A stretch of DNA of 64,000 bases from Pseudoalteromonas shioyasakiensis (GTDB lineage: Bacteria; Pseudomonadota; Gammaproteobacteria; Enterobacterales; Alteromonadaceae): positions 1-64,000 of the forward strand of contig NZ_LRUE01000014.1 in NCBI RefSeq assembly GCF_001550135.1. Direction: 5' to 3'. The translations under genes were made by a program, and so were the position numbers. This document shows positions 50,585 through 59,855 of this stretch, one piece after another. The notes beneath the pieces are model-generated. The model did not search any database, had not been told where the DNA came from, and was given only the letters and a program-made list of their open reading frames with translations. Within the stretch, counting starts at the first letter, position 1; each line of letters opens with the position of its first letter.

Positions 50585-53266
50585 ATGCGGTTAAAGCTGT
50601 ATTTAAGCACTCTGCTGTTTTTGGTTTTATTAAGTGTTTCGGCTAATGCACAAGATACGTTTGTCTACACCGACGCCGTGGCTGATCAAAACCTTCATGA
50701 TGTCGGTGAAGTGTTTACGGCAAATGATAATATGTTTCCGCAATCGGTGGCTGCGATTGATGCTTGGCGAGCCAGCAAAAAAACACAATCTCGAATAAGC
50801 TCTGTCGGCGGTAGCTATTGGTTAATTGTTGAAATTGAAAATCTAAGTGATATCGAAGATTTAGTTCTCTACCCGTATAACACCCTGGTTTCGAAAATAG
50901 AAAGCCGCATTTACGATATAACAGATCCAACGGCCCCTATACAGCACTTTGTAACTGGCGGGGTCGAGCCAAATCAATTTGCTTTTCACTATGGTAATCG
51001 CTTATCTCTTGAAAAAGGTAAGCGCTACACACTAATCACTTATTTTGAGAGTGACTACTTTTATACTCCCGCAAAGCTGGTATTAACGCCTTATCAAGAT
51101 TATTTTCAGAACATAACCGTCGAAAATATGATCATGATGCTGTGCTTTGGGGTGGGCATTGCACTTGGTTTATATAATTTATTAATTTACTTGGTTTCCC
51201 GAGATGTTACACACCTGTATTACGCATTATTTACAGCATCCTGGGTGTTTGCTTGGAGCCATTTTTTCCATATTTCTGATCAGCTGTTTGGTTACTATAA
51301 TCCCCATCTTCACTGGCTCGGCTTTGCCCTCACACCATTAACCAATATTCTGTTTTACAACAACTTACTTAAACTCAAAGAAACATTTCCGAAACTGGCG
51401 CAATTATCACTGACGGTGGGTGTAATCGCCACTTTGGGTATTCCGTTTTGTATTTTATGGCCAAGCTTTGGTTTTTATTGGTCAACGTTAGTAACGGGTG
51501 TTGCTTTATGTTTAGGCTTATACATAGGTATTCGCTGTATGCTCATTGGCTTTAAGCCTGCACGCTATTTTGTGCTGGCTTACATTGCCATGATGCTACC
51601 AAATATGGTGGGTAATTTAACTAATTTAGGCTTGCTGCCAGCTACCTCCATTAATTTATATTTATTGGGGTTGATAGGCACAGCCATGGACGCCATGTTG
51701 CTGGCGTTTGCTGTGGCCGATAAGTTTAGGTTGCTTCACGATGACAACGTAGAGCTCAACAAAAATCTAGAAGAAAAAGTACATTTAAGAACCTTGGAGC
51801 TTGAAGAGCTTGCCTCTGAGCTTCGCGATGCGAATGAAGCTAAAAGCCGCTTTTTAGCGAATATCAGTCATGAGATTCGCACCCCAATGACATCAATTAT
51901 TGGCTATGCAGATGGCATTATGCTCGGGGACATTAAGCCTCATGAGCGCAACCATGGGATTGGCGTTATATTGCAAAATAGCCGCCATGTCCTTGGATTA
52001 ATAAACGATATACTCGATATGTCGAAGATTGAAGCCAACAAGCTAGAAATAGATTTAGTCGAAACAGACTTGTTTGCCACGATTGCCAATATTGAGTCAG
52101 TTATTGGCAAGCAAATCCGTGATAAGGGCTTAAAGTTCAGTGTTGATTATCAGTTCCCATTGCCAGACTACCTAATTACCGATCCGAGTCGTTTAAGGCA
52201 GATCTTACTAAACTTAACAACCAACGCCCTTAAGTTCACTCAAGTGGGGCGTATAACCTTAACGGTGAGCTGTCATAACGATAAGTTGTCGATAAGCGTA
52301 AAAGACACCGGTATTGGCATGACAGACAAAGAGCAACAAGCCCTGTTTAGTGCCTTTTATCAAGCGGATTCAAGTATTTCTAGGCAATATGGTGGCACGG
52401 GTCTTGGCCTTAATATTTCAAAGAGCCTTGCGCAGAAATTGGATGGGGATATCAGCGTTAAAAGTAATGTCGGCTCTGGCAGTGAGTTTATTTTCACCAT
52501 GTCGATTTATACTACAGATAATACACGCTGGCTTAATGATATGAGCGAAGTGAAGCTCGTTGAAACTTCACCGTTTAGTAAGCTTGATGCTCCAGAGAAA
52601 TTAAAGGGCAGGGTATTGCTCGCCGAAGATCATCCAGACAACCGACGTTTAATTGCGCGAATATTAGAGCGTATGGGACTAACAGTGACCACCGTTGAAA
52701 ATGGTAAAGACGCAGTGCAAGCAACCCTCGAAGACAGCTTTGACCTTATTTTACTGGATATTCAAATGCCGATTATGGACGGTCAAGAAGCATTAAAAAT
52801 GATGCAAGCAACGGGAGTGAGTGCGCCAATCATTGCACTGACAGCGAATACCATGAAGCATGAAATTGCCCGTTATATGAAGCAAGGCTTCAATGATTTA
52901 ATCGCCAAACCAATTGATAGAAACGCGTTTAGCCATAAAATTGCCAGTTACTTAGATTGCGATGAGTTAGCCGATATCAAGTTACCTGAAAAAGAGTTTC
53001 AGGCGCTTAAAGATGACTACATAAAAGGTCTTGAAGAACAGTATCGAGAAATGCGCGAGCAATACAAACATATGGACATTGATGGCTTAAGCAGAAATGT
53101 TCATATGCTTAAGGGCGCTGCGAACATGTTCGAATGTGAAACGCTTTATGTTAAGGCGGTTGCCGTTGATGCTGCGCTTAAAAAAGATACCGTCACGCTC
53201 GATACGCAACTTATTGCATCCTTATTTTGTGCCATGCAAGACGAGATAACCAAGGTAACGCATTGA
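50585..53266 (+). CDS. 7TMR-DISM hybrid histidine kinase with REC and Hpt domains
   Basis: 893 residues: signal peptide, 7TMR-DISMED2 beta-sandwich (about 35-165), seven membrane helices (about 180-390), coiled coil (400-430), HisKA (phospho-His ~429 in FLANISHEIRTPM), HATPase (GTGLGLNISKSL), REC (Asp ~725 in LILLDIQMP) and Hpt (His ~840 in VHMLKGAANMF). A complete internal phosphorelay with no partner regulator beside it. 37 nt after the TonB receptor, so it may sense the receptor's ligand at the periplasm. Inner membrane. Confidence 0.9.
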   Translation: MRLKLYLSTLLFLVLLSVSANAQDTFVYTDAVADQNLHDVGEVFTANDNMFPQSVAAIDAWRASKKTQSRISSVGGSYWLIVEIENLSDIEDLVLYPYNTLVSKIESRIYDITDPTAPIQHFVTGGVEPNQFAFHYGNRLSLEKGKRYTLITYFESDYFYTPAKLVLTPYQDYFQNITVENMIMMLCFGVGIALGLYNLLIYLVSRDVTHLYYALFTASWVFAWSHFFHISDQLFGYYNPHLHWLGFALTPLTNILFYNNLLKLKETFPKLAQLSLTVGVIATLGIPFCILWPSFGFYWSTLVTGVALCLGLYIGIRCMLIGFKPARYFVLAYIAMMLPNMVGNLTNLGLLPATSINLYLLGLIGTAMDAMLLAFAVADKFRLLHDDNVELNKNLEEKVHLRTLELEELASELRDANEAKSRFLANISHEIRTPMTSIIGYADGIMLGDIKPHERNHGIGVILQNSRHVLGLINDILDMSKIEANKLEIDLVETDLFATIANIESVIGKQIRDKGLKFSVDYQFPLPDYLITDPSRLRQILLNLTTNALKFTQVGRITLTVSCHNDKLSISVKDTGIGMTDKEQQALFSAFYQADSSISRQYGGTGLGLNISKSLAQKLDGDISVKSNVGSGSEFIFTMSIYTTDNTRWLNDMSEVKLVETSPFSKLDAPEKLKGRVLLAEDHPDNRRLIARILERMGLTVTTVENGKDAVQATLEDSFDLILLDIQMPIMDGQEALKMMQATGVSAPIIALTANTMKHEIARYMKQGFNDLIAKPIDRNAFSHKIASYLDCDELADIKLPEKEFQALKDDYIKGLEEQYREMREQYKHMDIDGLSRNVHMLKGAANMFECETLYVKAVAVDAALKKDTVTLDTQLIASLFCAMQDEITKVTH

Positions 53267-53355
53267 TTGCTTGAATAGCGGCTATTTCTTTGTAAGCACA
53301 GACAAATTAGCTATTTCTTGATATTAATATTATTAAAACACCTTGCTGGGAAGGC

Positions 53356-54633
53356 ATGATGCAGTATCAACATATTTCAGTACCCTCGAATGGCGCGCAA
53401 ATTACTATCGATAGTAAGGGTCAATGGCATATTCCTGATAACCCGGTTATTGCTTACATTGAAGGCGATGGTGTTGGTCAAGATATCAGCCCGGTGATGC
53501 GTGATATTGTTGATGCTGCAGTGAAACAGGCTTATCAAGGTGATAAACAAATACACTGGATGGAAGTGTTCAATGGCGAAAAAGCAGCTGCGCTTTACGA
53601 TGGCGACTGGTTCCCGCAAGAAACCCTACATGCCGTTAGACAGTATAAAATTGCCATAAAAGGGCCGCTAACAACCCCCCTCGGCGGTGGTTTTCGCTCT
53701 TTAAATGTGGCCCTTCGTCATGAGATGGATTTATTCGTTAACATGCGGCCCATTCGCAGTTATCCGCATTTACCATCTCCTTTAAAAGAGCCTGAAAAAA
53801 CCCAAATCACAGTAATACGCGACAGCTCCGAAGACGTTTACTCGGGCATTGAGTGGCAGGCTGGCAGTATTGACAACGAACGTATGCTTGATTTTCTGTG
53901 CCAAGAAATGGGGGTCACCCGACTTCGTTTTGATAACCAATGTGGCATTGGCATAAAAAATAGCTCGAAAGAGGCAGCAGAGCGACTAATGCGTTACGCC
54001 CTAAACTTTGCCCTCAAAGAGCACAGTGAATCACTGACTGTGGTGCACAAAGGCAATGTACTTAAATTTACCGATGGCGCGTTTAAACGCTGGGCATTTG
54101 CACTTGCTGAGCAAGAGTTTAACGCTGTAGCGCATGAAAATGGTCGTTGGTTAGTGATCAAACGAGACGATCAAGATGATTTAATCATCAAAGAAGTGAT
54201 TGCCGATAACATGCTACAACAAGCGCTGCTCACCCCAGAGCAATTCGATGTAGTGGTGACAACAAATCAAAACGGTGATTACTTGGCTGATATGCTTACA
54301 GCGCAGGTGGGTGGGGTAGGTATTATGCCTGCAGCAAATTTAAATAATGAAGTGGCCTTTTTCGAACCGACTCATGGCACATTTAATCGCATTGCCGGAG
54401 AAGACAGTGCAAATCCAACAAGCAGTATTTTAAGTGCGGTCATGATGCTACGTTTTATGGGCTGGCACGAAGCGGCGAATAATATAGAAAAAGCCCTAGA
54501 GCAGACGCTTAGCGCAAGTGAAATGACGTTTGATTTGGCTAACCTAGTAGCCGATGCGACGATGCTTAGTTGCAGTGATTTTGCAACAAGCATCATCGCG
54601 CGAATAAGTAACTCAAATAATGAACCATATTAA
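53356..54633 (+). CDS. icd: isocitrate dehydrogenase, type I, probably NAD-preferring
   Basis: 425 residues, clearly Icd-like (IAYIEGDGVGQDISP, IKGPLTTPLGGGFRSLNVALRHEM, VIADNMLQQALL). The phosphorylatable Ser (Ser113 in E. coli) is S115. But all five residues contacting the NADP 2'-phosphate in E. coli IDH are changed: R292 to T293, K344 to R345, Y345 to I346, Y391 to F392, R395 to N396; V351 is A352. Ile and Ala are those found in NAD-dependent IDHs. So NAD use, or relaxed specificity, is inferred. Start ATG 53356 or 53359, just after GGGAAGG. Its stop overlaps that of the convergent gene. Confidence 0.85.
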   Translation: MMQYQHISVPSNGAQITIDSKGQWHIPDNPVIAYIEGDGVGQDISPVMRDIVDAAVKQAYQGDKQIHWMEVFNGEKAAALYDGDWFPQETLHAVRQYKIAIKGPLTTPLGGGFRSLNVALRHEMDLFVNMRPIRSYPHLPSPLKEPEKTQITVIRDSSEDVYSGIEWQAGSIDNERMLDFLCQEMGVTRLRFDNQCGIGIKNSSKEAAERLMRYALNFALKEHSESLTVVHKGNVLKFTDGAFKRWAFALAEQEFNAVAHENGRWLVIKRDDQDDLIIKEVIADNMLQQALLTPEQFDVVVTTNQNGDYLADMLTAQVGGVGIMPAANLNNEVAFFEPTHGTFNRIAGEDSANPTSSILSAVMMLRFMGWHEAANNIEKALEQTLSASEMTFDLANLVADATMLSCSDFATSIIARISNSNNEPY

Positions 54634-55073
54634 GCGGCATTGGCGCTTTTAACTGCGTAGACACATGGTTTACCTGTTAACTGTGCTGCACGTTGGTAAA
54701 TGTGCTCTGCACCAGGTTCGTTGCTTGTCATGCCTGTTAATGTATCCATTAACGCAACCACTAAAATAGCTGGTACTTGGCAGCAGTATTCATCTAGCAC
54801 TGCGGTTGTTGTTTGTGCATCAACATGACAGTGCGGGTGAGTACGTACTGTGCTATACGCTTTTAACAGTGTCTCTGCTTGTAAAACATCATCATCTTGA
54901 TGTTTGGTTTTACGGCATTGGCAACCAAACTCATCAACCATTGTTGCCAGTGTTTGGTAAATCTCATCGCAGGCTAAATCGCTTTTTTTACAAAGCTGCT
55001 GCTCGATGAATGAGTGTAATTGACCATTGATGTAAAGGCCGTCCTGTTGAGTGAATTGCGCTGAAGTTTCCAT
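54630..55073 (-). CDS. Cys/His-rich hypothetical protein
   Basis: 147 residues, soluble, about nine Cys and several His (FGCQCRKTKHQDDD, THPHCHVDAQ, DEYCCQVP), suggesting metal or redox binding. No family recognised. Chosen start ATG 55073 (METSAQFTQQDG), with ATG 55079 as alternative. Converges on icd, sharing four bases at the stops. A perfect 8-bp palindrome lies at 55156-55174, upstream. Confidence 0.6.
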   Translation of the reverse strand: METSAQFTQQDGLYINGQLHSFIEQQLCKKSDLACDEIYQTLATMVDEFGCQCRKTKHQDDDVLQAETLLKAYSTVRTHPHCHVDAQTTTAVLDEYCCQVPAILVVALMDTLTGMTSNEPGAEHIYQRAAQLTGKPCVYAVKSANAA

Positions 55074-55155
55074 AATCATTTTCTCTTTGTTTATGTGCTT
55101 AACTTCACTCTAGCCCTTCACTCATTATTAATGAAATTGTTGTTTTCAATAACTG

Positions 55156-55174
55156 ATATTGATTTTATCAATAT
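55156..55174. promoter_or_regulatory. perfect palindrome upstream of the Cys-rich gene
   Basis: ATATTGAT-TTT-ATCAATAT, between the LysR 3' end and the Cys/His-rich gene start. Candidate operator at that gene's promoter; it does not match the Fur 19-mer in register. Confidence 0.4.
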
Positions 55175-55184
55175 TATACTGTTT

Positions 55185-56132
55185 TTAACGATCAGCCACG
55201 GTACTGGCAAAGGCAAGTAGCTCTCTACGCAGCCACTGATGCGGGTTTGCGTGATGTAGCAAAGGGCTCCATAACATTTTTACTTCAATAGGCACGATTT
55301 GAAATGGCACTGGACTTATTACCAAATCAGTGTGTTTTGCTAATAACATAGCTTGGCGACGGGGCAATGTGGCAATAAGTTGAGGTGATTGGCAAAGTAG
55401 GCTCGCCACCATGTAATGGCGGGTGAATACGCGAATATTGCGGGTTTGTTCTAGTTGCCATAATGCCTCATCGACCCAGCCGAGTTTTTGGCTGCCTGAT
55501 TTATTTGTTACTGCAGCTTCTACGCCCCAACCAGCCCGATTCACCCAAATGTGTTCTTGTGCAAGGTAGCCTTCGAGGTTTTGCTGTTGTAAGTAAGAGT
55601 TGTCTGGGTGTGTTAAGCAGCAGTAATTGTCGCGCCACACACTTGCCTGGTGGAATGAGCGGGGCAGGCCGTTAAAGCGATTAATGGCAAGGTCGATGGT
55701 GCCTTTTTCCATATCTTGAAGGTTAACATCGCTTGGGCTCAAAATATCAAAATTAAGCCCCGGATTTTTTGCTAGCTGCTGGGTGATAAACGGCGCAATA
55801 AGGGTTGATTCAAGATAGTCGTTTGCCATGATCCGAAACGTAATATTCGCGGTGCTCGGGTCGAATACCTCACTTGGCTGAGTAATTTCCTCAGCCATTT
55901 TTAACAGTGATTCTATTTCAGGTTTAAGGCTGAGCGCTTTTGCCGTTGGCGTCATTGTGCCAGCGGCTCTCACTAATAATGGATCATCAAACAAATCTCG
56001 CAAACGCTTAAGGGCGTTACTCATTGCAGGTTGAGTCAAAGCTAGTTTATTGGCGGCTTTAGACACACTTTGTTCGTCAATGAGGACATTTAAATACACC
56101 AATAGGTTGAGGTCGACGTGCCTAATATTCAT
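55185..56132 (-). CDS. LysR family transcriptional regulator
   Basis: 315 residues: N-terminal winged HTH (HVDLNLLVYLNVLIDEQSVSKAANKLALTQPAMSNALKRLRDLFDDPLLVR) and a substrate-binding co-inducer domain (about 90-300). The N-terminus resembles the NodD/LeuO-type branch. Divergent from aceK with 105 bp between, so aceK and itself are the first targets to test; icd is nearby too. Ligand unknown. Confidence 0.9.
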   Translation of the reverse strand: MNIRHVDLNLLVYLNVLIDEQSVSKAANKLALTQPAMSNALKRLRDLFDDPLLVRAAGTMTPTAKALSLKPEIESLLKMAEEITQPSEVFDPSTANITFRIMANDYLESTLIAPFITQQLAKNPGLNFDILSPSDVNLQDMEKGTIDLAINRFNGLPRSFHQASVWRDNYCCLTHPDNSYLQQQNLEGYLAQEHIWVNRAGWGVEAAVTNKSGSQKLGWVDEALWQLEQTRNIRVFTRHYMVASLLCQSPQLIATLPRRQAMLLAKHTDLVISPVPFQIVPIEVKMLWSPLLHHANPHQWLRRELLAFASTVADR

Positions 56133-56159
56133 TTGATCAATCTTATTTATTATCTTTAT

Positions 56160-56174
56160 TAATTACCTAAATTA
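56160..56174. promoter_or_regulatory. candidate LysR-type binding site
   Basis: TAATT-ACCTA-AATTA, an AT-rich dyad of the T-Nn-A type, in the lysR-aceK divergent intergenic region. Confidence 0.35.
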
Positions 56175-56237
56175 AAGCGCGCTTGCTATTGTGTGTAAAC
56201 AAGGCGACTAAAATAATCAGCATAAGCGATAAAAATA

Positions 56238-58067
56238 ATGCCACAGCAAAGTTCACATTTGGCTGTTAAATCACACAGCGAACAGTTAAATCAGGTCGTA
56301 GCGACTAAGCTTGCCCGTGCGGTGTATGCTGGCTTTGAGGCTATGTTTGCAGAGTTTTTAAATATTACCCTAGGTGCACAAAGTCGTTTTGAACAGCGCC
56401 AGTGGCATCAAGTTCAAGGGGCTATGAAATCGCGATTGCAAGTTTACGAAGGGCAAGTCAAAAAGGTAAGCCAAGCGGTAAAAATTATTGCTTATAGCGA
56501 AGTAGACGACCCAGCGCTTTGGTTATTAGCCAAAAAAATATACGCAGAAATGGTGCAAAGCCATGAAAACCAGCCCATTGCTCATACGTTTTTTAACTCA
56601 ACCTTCGGTGCAATTTGGGACTCACGAAAAATTCGCAATGTGCACTTGTTTGTACTAAAAGCACGATATCAACTGGGGCCAAGACCCTTTGATTCACTGG
56701 TAAGCCGTATTTCCCTGCAAAATGGCTTTGAAAGTGCGATTAGTGGCTTGATAAAGCGCCATGTGTTTCGGTCACAATACGCTGATTTTACTAATGATGT
56801 TGCCATGTTACAGCGCACCTTGATTGCTGGAGCGAAACAGCAGTGCCCACAAGTTTATGAGCTGCTTGCACTCAACGACGGTTATATTGAATACGCTAAT
56901 TCATTGTTTTTCAGAAATAAGGCGTGTTACATCATAGGCCGCTGTATTGCTAAAAATGGCGATAACATGCCATTTGCGATTGCGCTATTAAACAGTGAAA
57001 AAGGTCTTCACATTGATGCTGTGATGATGGGAGCTGATCAACTCAGCTTGTTGTTTGGCTTTGCGCGTACTTATTTTATGGTCGACACTGACCAACCCGC
57101 CCGATATGTTGATTACCTCAGTGTTTTAATGCCTCATAAGCAACGTTTTGAGCTGTTTAATGCCATAGGCTTTATCAAACACGCGAAAACCGAGTTTTAT
57201 CGTTATAAAGTTGATACCACCCGTAATAGCCCCGTTGACGATAAATACACACTTGCGCCGGGTACGCCGGGCATGGTGATGCTGGTATTTACCACCCCAG
57301 GCTCAGATTATGTGTATAAGGTAATAAAGGATAAATTTAGTGCGCCAAAAACGGCCACCAAACAACAAGTAATGGCTAAGTACGACTTTGTTAAACAAGC
57401 CGACCGAGTAGGACGGCTAGTTGATACCCACGAATTTCGTTATTTAGCGTTTGATTTAAGCCGATTTAGTGATGAGCTTATACAAACAATGCAGCAGCAA
57501 ATTGGCGATAGCTTAGTGATCTCGGGGAATGCACTTATTTTGCGCCATGTTTATGTAGAGCGAAAAATGACGCCGCTTAATTTATACATCAACGACTGTG
57601 ATGAGCGAAAACTGCAGCAAGTAATGGTTGATTACGGTAAAGCGATAAAAGAGCTTGCGGGGGCTAATATTTTCCCCGGTGATATGCTGATGAAAAACTT
57701 TGGTGTAACTCGTTGGGGAAGAGTGGTGTTCTACGATTACGATGAAATTTGCCCGATGACAGAGTGTCAATTTAGAGAACTGCCAAAAACCGATGACTCA
57801 TTGGATGAACTCAGTAGCGAAAGCTACTTTGATATTGCCGAAAACGACGTATTTCCGAGCCAGTTTAAAGTATTTTTTAGCGCTAATAAGCGAGCGTTTG
57901 ATCACTTCAATGCTGCACATCAAGATATTTTCACTGCCACGATGTGGCAGCAATTACAAACTGCCATAAACGATGGGCAATTGCTTGATGTTTATCCTTA
58001 TAAGCAGTCTTGGCGCTTTTCGTCGATGAGAGCTCAAATGAAAAAATCTCAACCTATAACTGTTTAA
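56238..58067 (+). CDS. aceK: isocitrate dehydrogenase kinase/phosphatase
   Basis: 609 residues, full-length AceK. The ATP-binding region is APGTPGMVMLVFTTPGSDYVYKVIKDKF (about 340-365) and the catalytic loop NIFPGDMLMKNFGV, YDYDEI matches the family. It phosphorylates IDH at the active-site Ser to divert isocitrate into the glyoxylate shunt. Unlike E. coli it is not behind aceBA; it lies 1.6 kb from icd and divergent from a lysR gene. Weak Shine-Dalgarno. Confidence 0.97.
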   Translation: MPQQSSHLAVKSHSEQLNQVVATKLARAVYAGFEAMFAEFLNITLGAQSRFEQRQWHQVQGAMKSRLQVYEGQVKKVSQAVKIIAYSEVDDPALWLLAKKIYAEMVQSHENQPIAHTFFNSTFGAIWDSRKIRNVHLFVLKARYQLGPRPFDSLVSRISLQNGFESAISGLIKRHVFRSQYADFTNDVAMLQRTLIAGAKQQCPQVYELLALNDGYIEYANSLFFRNKACYIIGRCIAKNGDNMPFAIALLNSEKGLHIDAVMMGADQLSLLFGFARTYFMVDTDQPARYVDYLSVLMPHKQRFELFNAIGFIKHAKTEFYRYKVDTTRNSPVDDKYTLAPGTPGMVMLVFTTPGSDYVYKVIKDKFSAPKTATKQQVMAKYDFVKQADRVGRLVDTHEFRYLAFDLSRFSDELIQTMQQQIGDSLVISGNALILRHVYVERKMTPLNLYINDCDERKLQQVMVDYGKAIKELAGANIFPGDMLMKNFGVTRWGRVVFYDYDEICPMTECQFRELPKTDDSLDELSSESYFDIAENDVFPSQFKVFFSANKRAFDHFNAAHQDIFTATMWQQLQTAINDGQLLDVYPYKQSWRFSSMRAQMKKSQPITV

Positions 58068-58119
58068 TAGGAACATAGTGTTAGCGTATGCTATTGAAAA
58101 AATTGCTAAGGAACGCACT

Positions 58120-58512
58120 ATGAAAAACACACTGTTATTATCGAGTTTATTTATTTCGTCTATGGTAAGCGCCAATCCGTTATTAGGTAGCTGGCAATTT
58201 GTTGAAGGCAAATATGCAACCAATGACGGCTATGTGACGGCAAAAGCGCCAGAAATTACCTCTGTTAAACTGATTACACCCAGTCATTTTAGCTATATCA
58301 CCCAAAAGCAAGGCAACTTTCATTATGCTAGTGGCGGCAAATATGTTTTGCAAGACCAGCAATTTATCGAAACTTTTTCCTATGGTAATGTACCTTCACT
58401 ACTTGGTAAGACCATGTCATTTGATTACAAAATAGAAGGTGACTTGTGGCACCACACCTTGTATGAAAATGGCAAATTAGTCGAAGCTGAGATCTGGCAA
58501 CGAATTAAATAG
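58120..58512 (+). CDS. secreted lipocalin-like hypothetical protein
   Basis: 130 residues, signal peptide (cleavage near VSANP, residue ~18). Repeated beta strands with LLGSWQFVEG at the N-terminus suggest a small lipocalin-like barrel; no family identified with confidence. ATG 58120 follows AAGGA; upstream frame is open to 58078. Ends 8 nt before the quinone oxidoreductase gene. Confidence 0.6.
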   Translation: MKNTLLLSSLFISSMVSANPLLGSWQFVEGKYATNDGYVTAKAPEITSVKLITPSHFSYITQKQGNFHYASGGKYVLQDQQFIETFSYGNVPSLLGKTMSFDYKIEGDLWHHTLYENGKLVEAEIWQRIK

Positions 58513-58520
58513 AAGGTGAT

Positions 58521-59483
58521 ATGCGTTATATTAAGCACGAAGACTCAGAGTTACATTTTGCGCAAACAGATAAACCAGCCCTAAAAGATAACGAAGTTCT
58601 TATTGCTGTTGCAGCAATCGGCGTTAATCGGGCAGATTGTTTACAGCGACAGGGCAAATATCCTGCGCCCAAAGGTGACAGTGAAATTCTAGGGTTAGAA
58701 TGCGCCGGTACCATTGTTGAGCAAGGCAGTGCAGTATCGGGAGATTGGCTTAATAAACGCGTTTTTGCCTTGTGTGCGGGCGGTGCTTACAGCGAGTATG
58801 TTGCCGTTGATGCTGCGCAAGTGATGCCGTTACCAGATGAAATGACAATGGCAGAGGGCGCTGCTATCAGTGAAGTATACTTAACGGCTTTCTCTGCCTT
58901 ATTTCAATTTGGTCAGCTCAAAGCGGGGCAAACGGCACTGATCCATGCGGGAGCTAGTGGTGTCGGAGGGGCGGCAATTCAAATGGCAAAACGCGCGGGT
59001 GCTCAAGTAGTGATAACCGCAGGCAGCGATGAAAAGTGTGAGCATGCCAAACAGCTTGGTGCAGACCACACCATTAATTATAAAACCACCGACTTTGTAG
59101 AGTATTTCAAAGCCAATAATTTACAGGCAAATACCATTGTTGATCCTGTCTCAGGAAGCTATTTAAATAAAAATGCTGCCGTTGCAGCAATGGATTGCCA
59201 AATTGTAATGTTAGCGTTTTTAGATGCCCGCTTTGCTGAGGTTGACTTTGCAAGGCTGCTTAGCAAACGTATTTCCTTTCATGCATCAACCTTGCGTAAC
59301 CGTTCAATTGAATTTAAACGTGATTTAAAAGAGCAGTTTATTTTGCGTTTTTATGATGACTTGGCCAACGGCCTGTTCGATTGCAATATCTATAAAACCT
59401 TAAATTGGCAAGAGGCAAATGAGGCGCACCGCATTTTAGATAACAACGAAAACTCGGGAAAAGTGGTGATGTTAGTTGAATAA
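58521..59483 (+). CDS. NAD(P)H:quinone oxidoreductase, PIG3/Qor-like
   Basis: 320 residues, zinc-independent MDR/quinone oxidoreductase: GVNRADCLQRQGKYPAP, GLECAGTI, nucleotide motif AGASGVGGAAIQMAK, and NNENSGKVVMLVE at the end. Most like the TP53I3 (PIG3) subgroup. AAGG upstream of ATG; 8 nt after the secreted protein. Substrate in vivo unknown. Confidence 0.9.
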   Translation: MRYIKHEDSELHFAQTDKPALKDNEVLIAVAAIGVNRADCLQRQGKYPAPKGDSEILGLECAGTIVEQGSAVSGDWLNKRVFALCAGGAYSEYVAVDAAQVMPLPDEMTMAEGAAISEVYLTAFSALFQFGQLKAGQTALIHAGASGVGGAAIQMAKRAGAQVVITAGSDEKCEHAKQLGADHTINYKTTDFVEYFKANNLQANTIVDPVSGSYLNKNAAVAAMDCQIVMLAFLDARFAEVDFARLLSKRISFHASTLRNRSIEFKRDLKEQFILRFYDDLANGLFDCNIYKTLNWQEANEAHRILDNNENSGKVVMLVE

Positions 59484-59536
59484 CATCAATTTGCCCATAT
59501 TATTGGTTTTATTAGTAGTTAAAAGTAAAGGTTAAT

Positions 59537-59797
59537 ATGAACCCTATTATTGCAATGCTCAAAGAGCACAATGTAAGTGACGAGAGAGTGCGTGAGCTGT
59601 TTCAAGCGTTTATGGAAAACCCAATGATGGCAATGGGTCTGGTCCAACAGTTAGGTATCCCACCAGAAAAGCTTCAACAATTGATGGCATTAGTGATGAC
59701 GCAGCCACACCTTATTAAAGAAGCGGCTGAATCAGTGGGTATCAGTGATGATGAAGTTGAGCAAGCCAAAGCGCAGTTTAAAAATCAGCAGTCATAA
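59537..59797 (+). CDS. DUF2999 family protein
   Basis: 86 residues, helical: MNPIIAMLKEHNVSDERVRELFQAFMENPMMAM and LGIPPEKLQQLMALVMTQPHLIKEA are typical of the DUF2999 family found in Vibrio and Shewanella. No known role. AAAGG precedes the start. Ends at a terminator shared with the XRE gene. Confidence 0.8.
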   Translation: MNPIIAMLKEHNVSDERVRELFQAFMENPMMAMGLVQQLGIPPEKLQQLMALVMTQPHLIKEAAESVGISDDEVEQAKAQFKNQQS

Positions 59798-59816
59798 AAT
59801 TAAATGATACGAATGT

Positions 59817-59848
59817 AAAAAAGGTTAGCTATTTGGCTAACCTTTTTT
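59817..59848. terminator. bidirectional terminator
   Basis: AAGGTTAGC / GCTAACCTT stem with A and T tracts either side, between the DUF2999 and XRE genes. Confidence 0.9.
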
Positions 59849-59855
59849 GTTGGTA

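Noticed and set aside
55156..55174. Fur box
   Set aside because: The palindrome is perfect but does not align in register with GATAATGATAATCATTATC; kept as an unassigned dyad.
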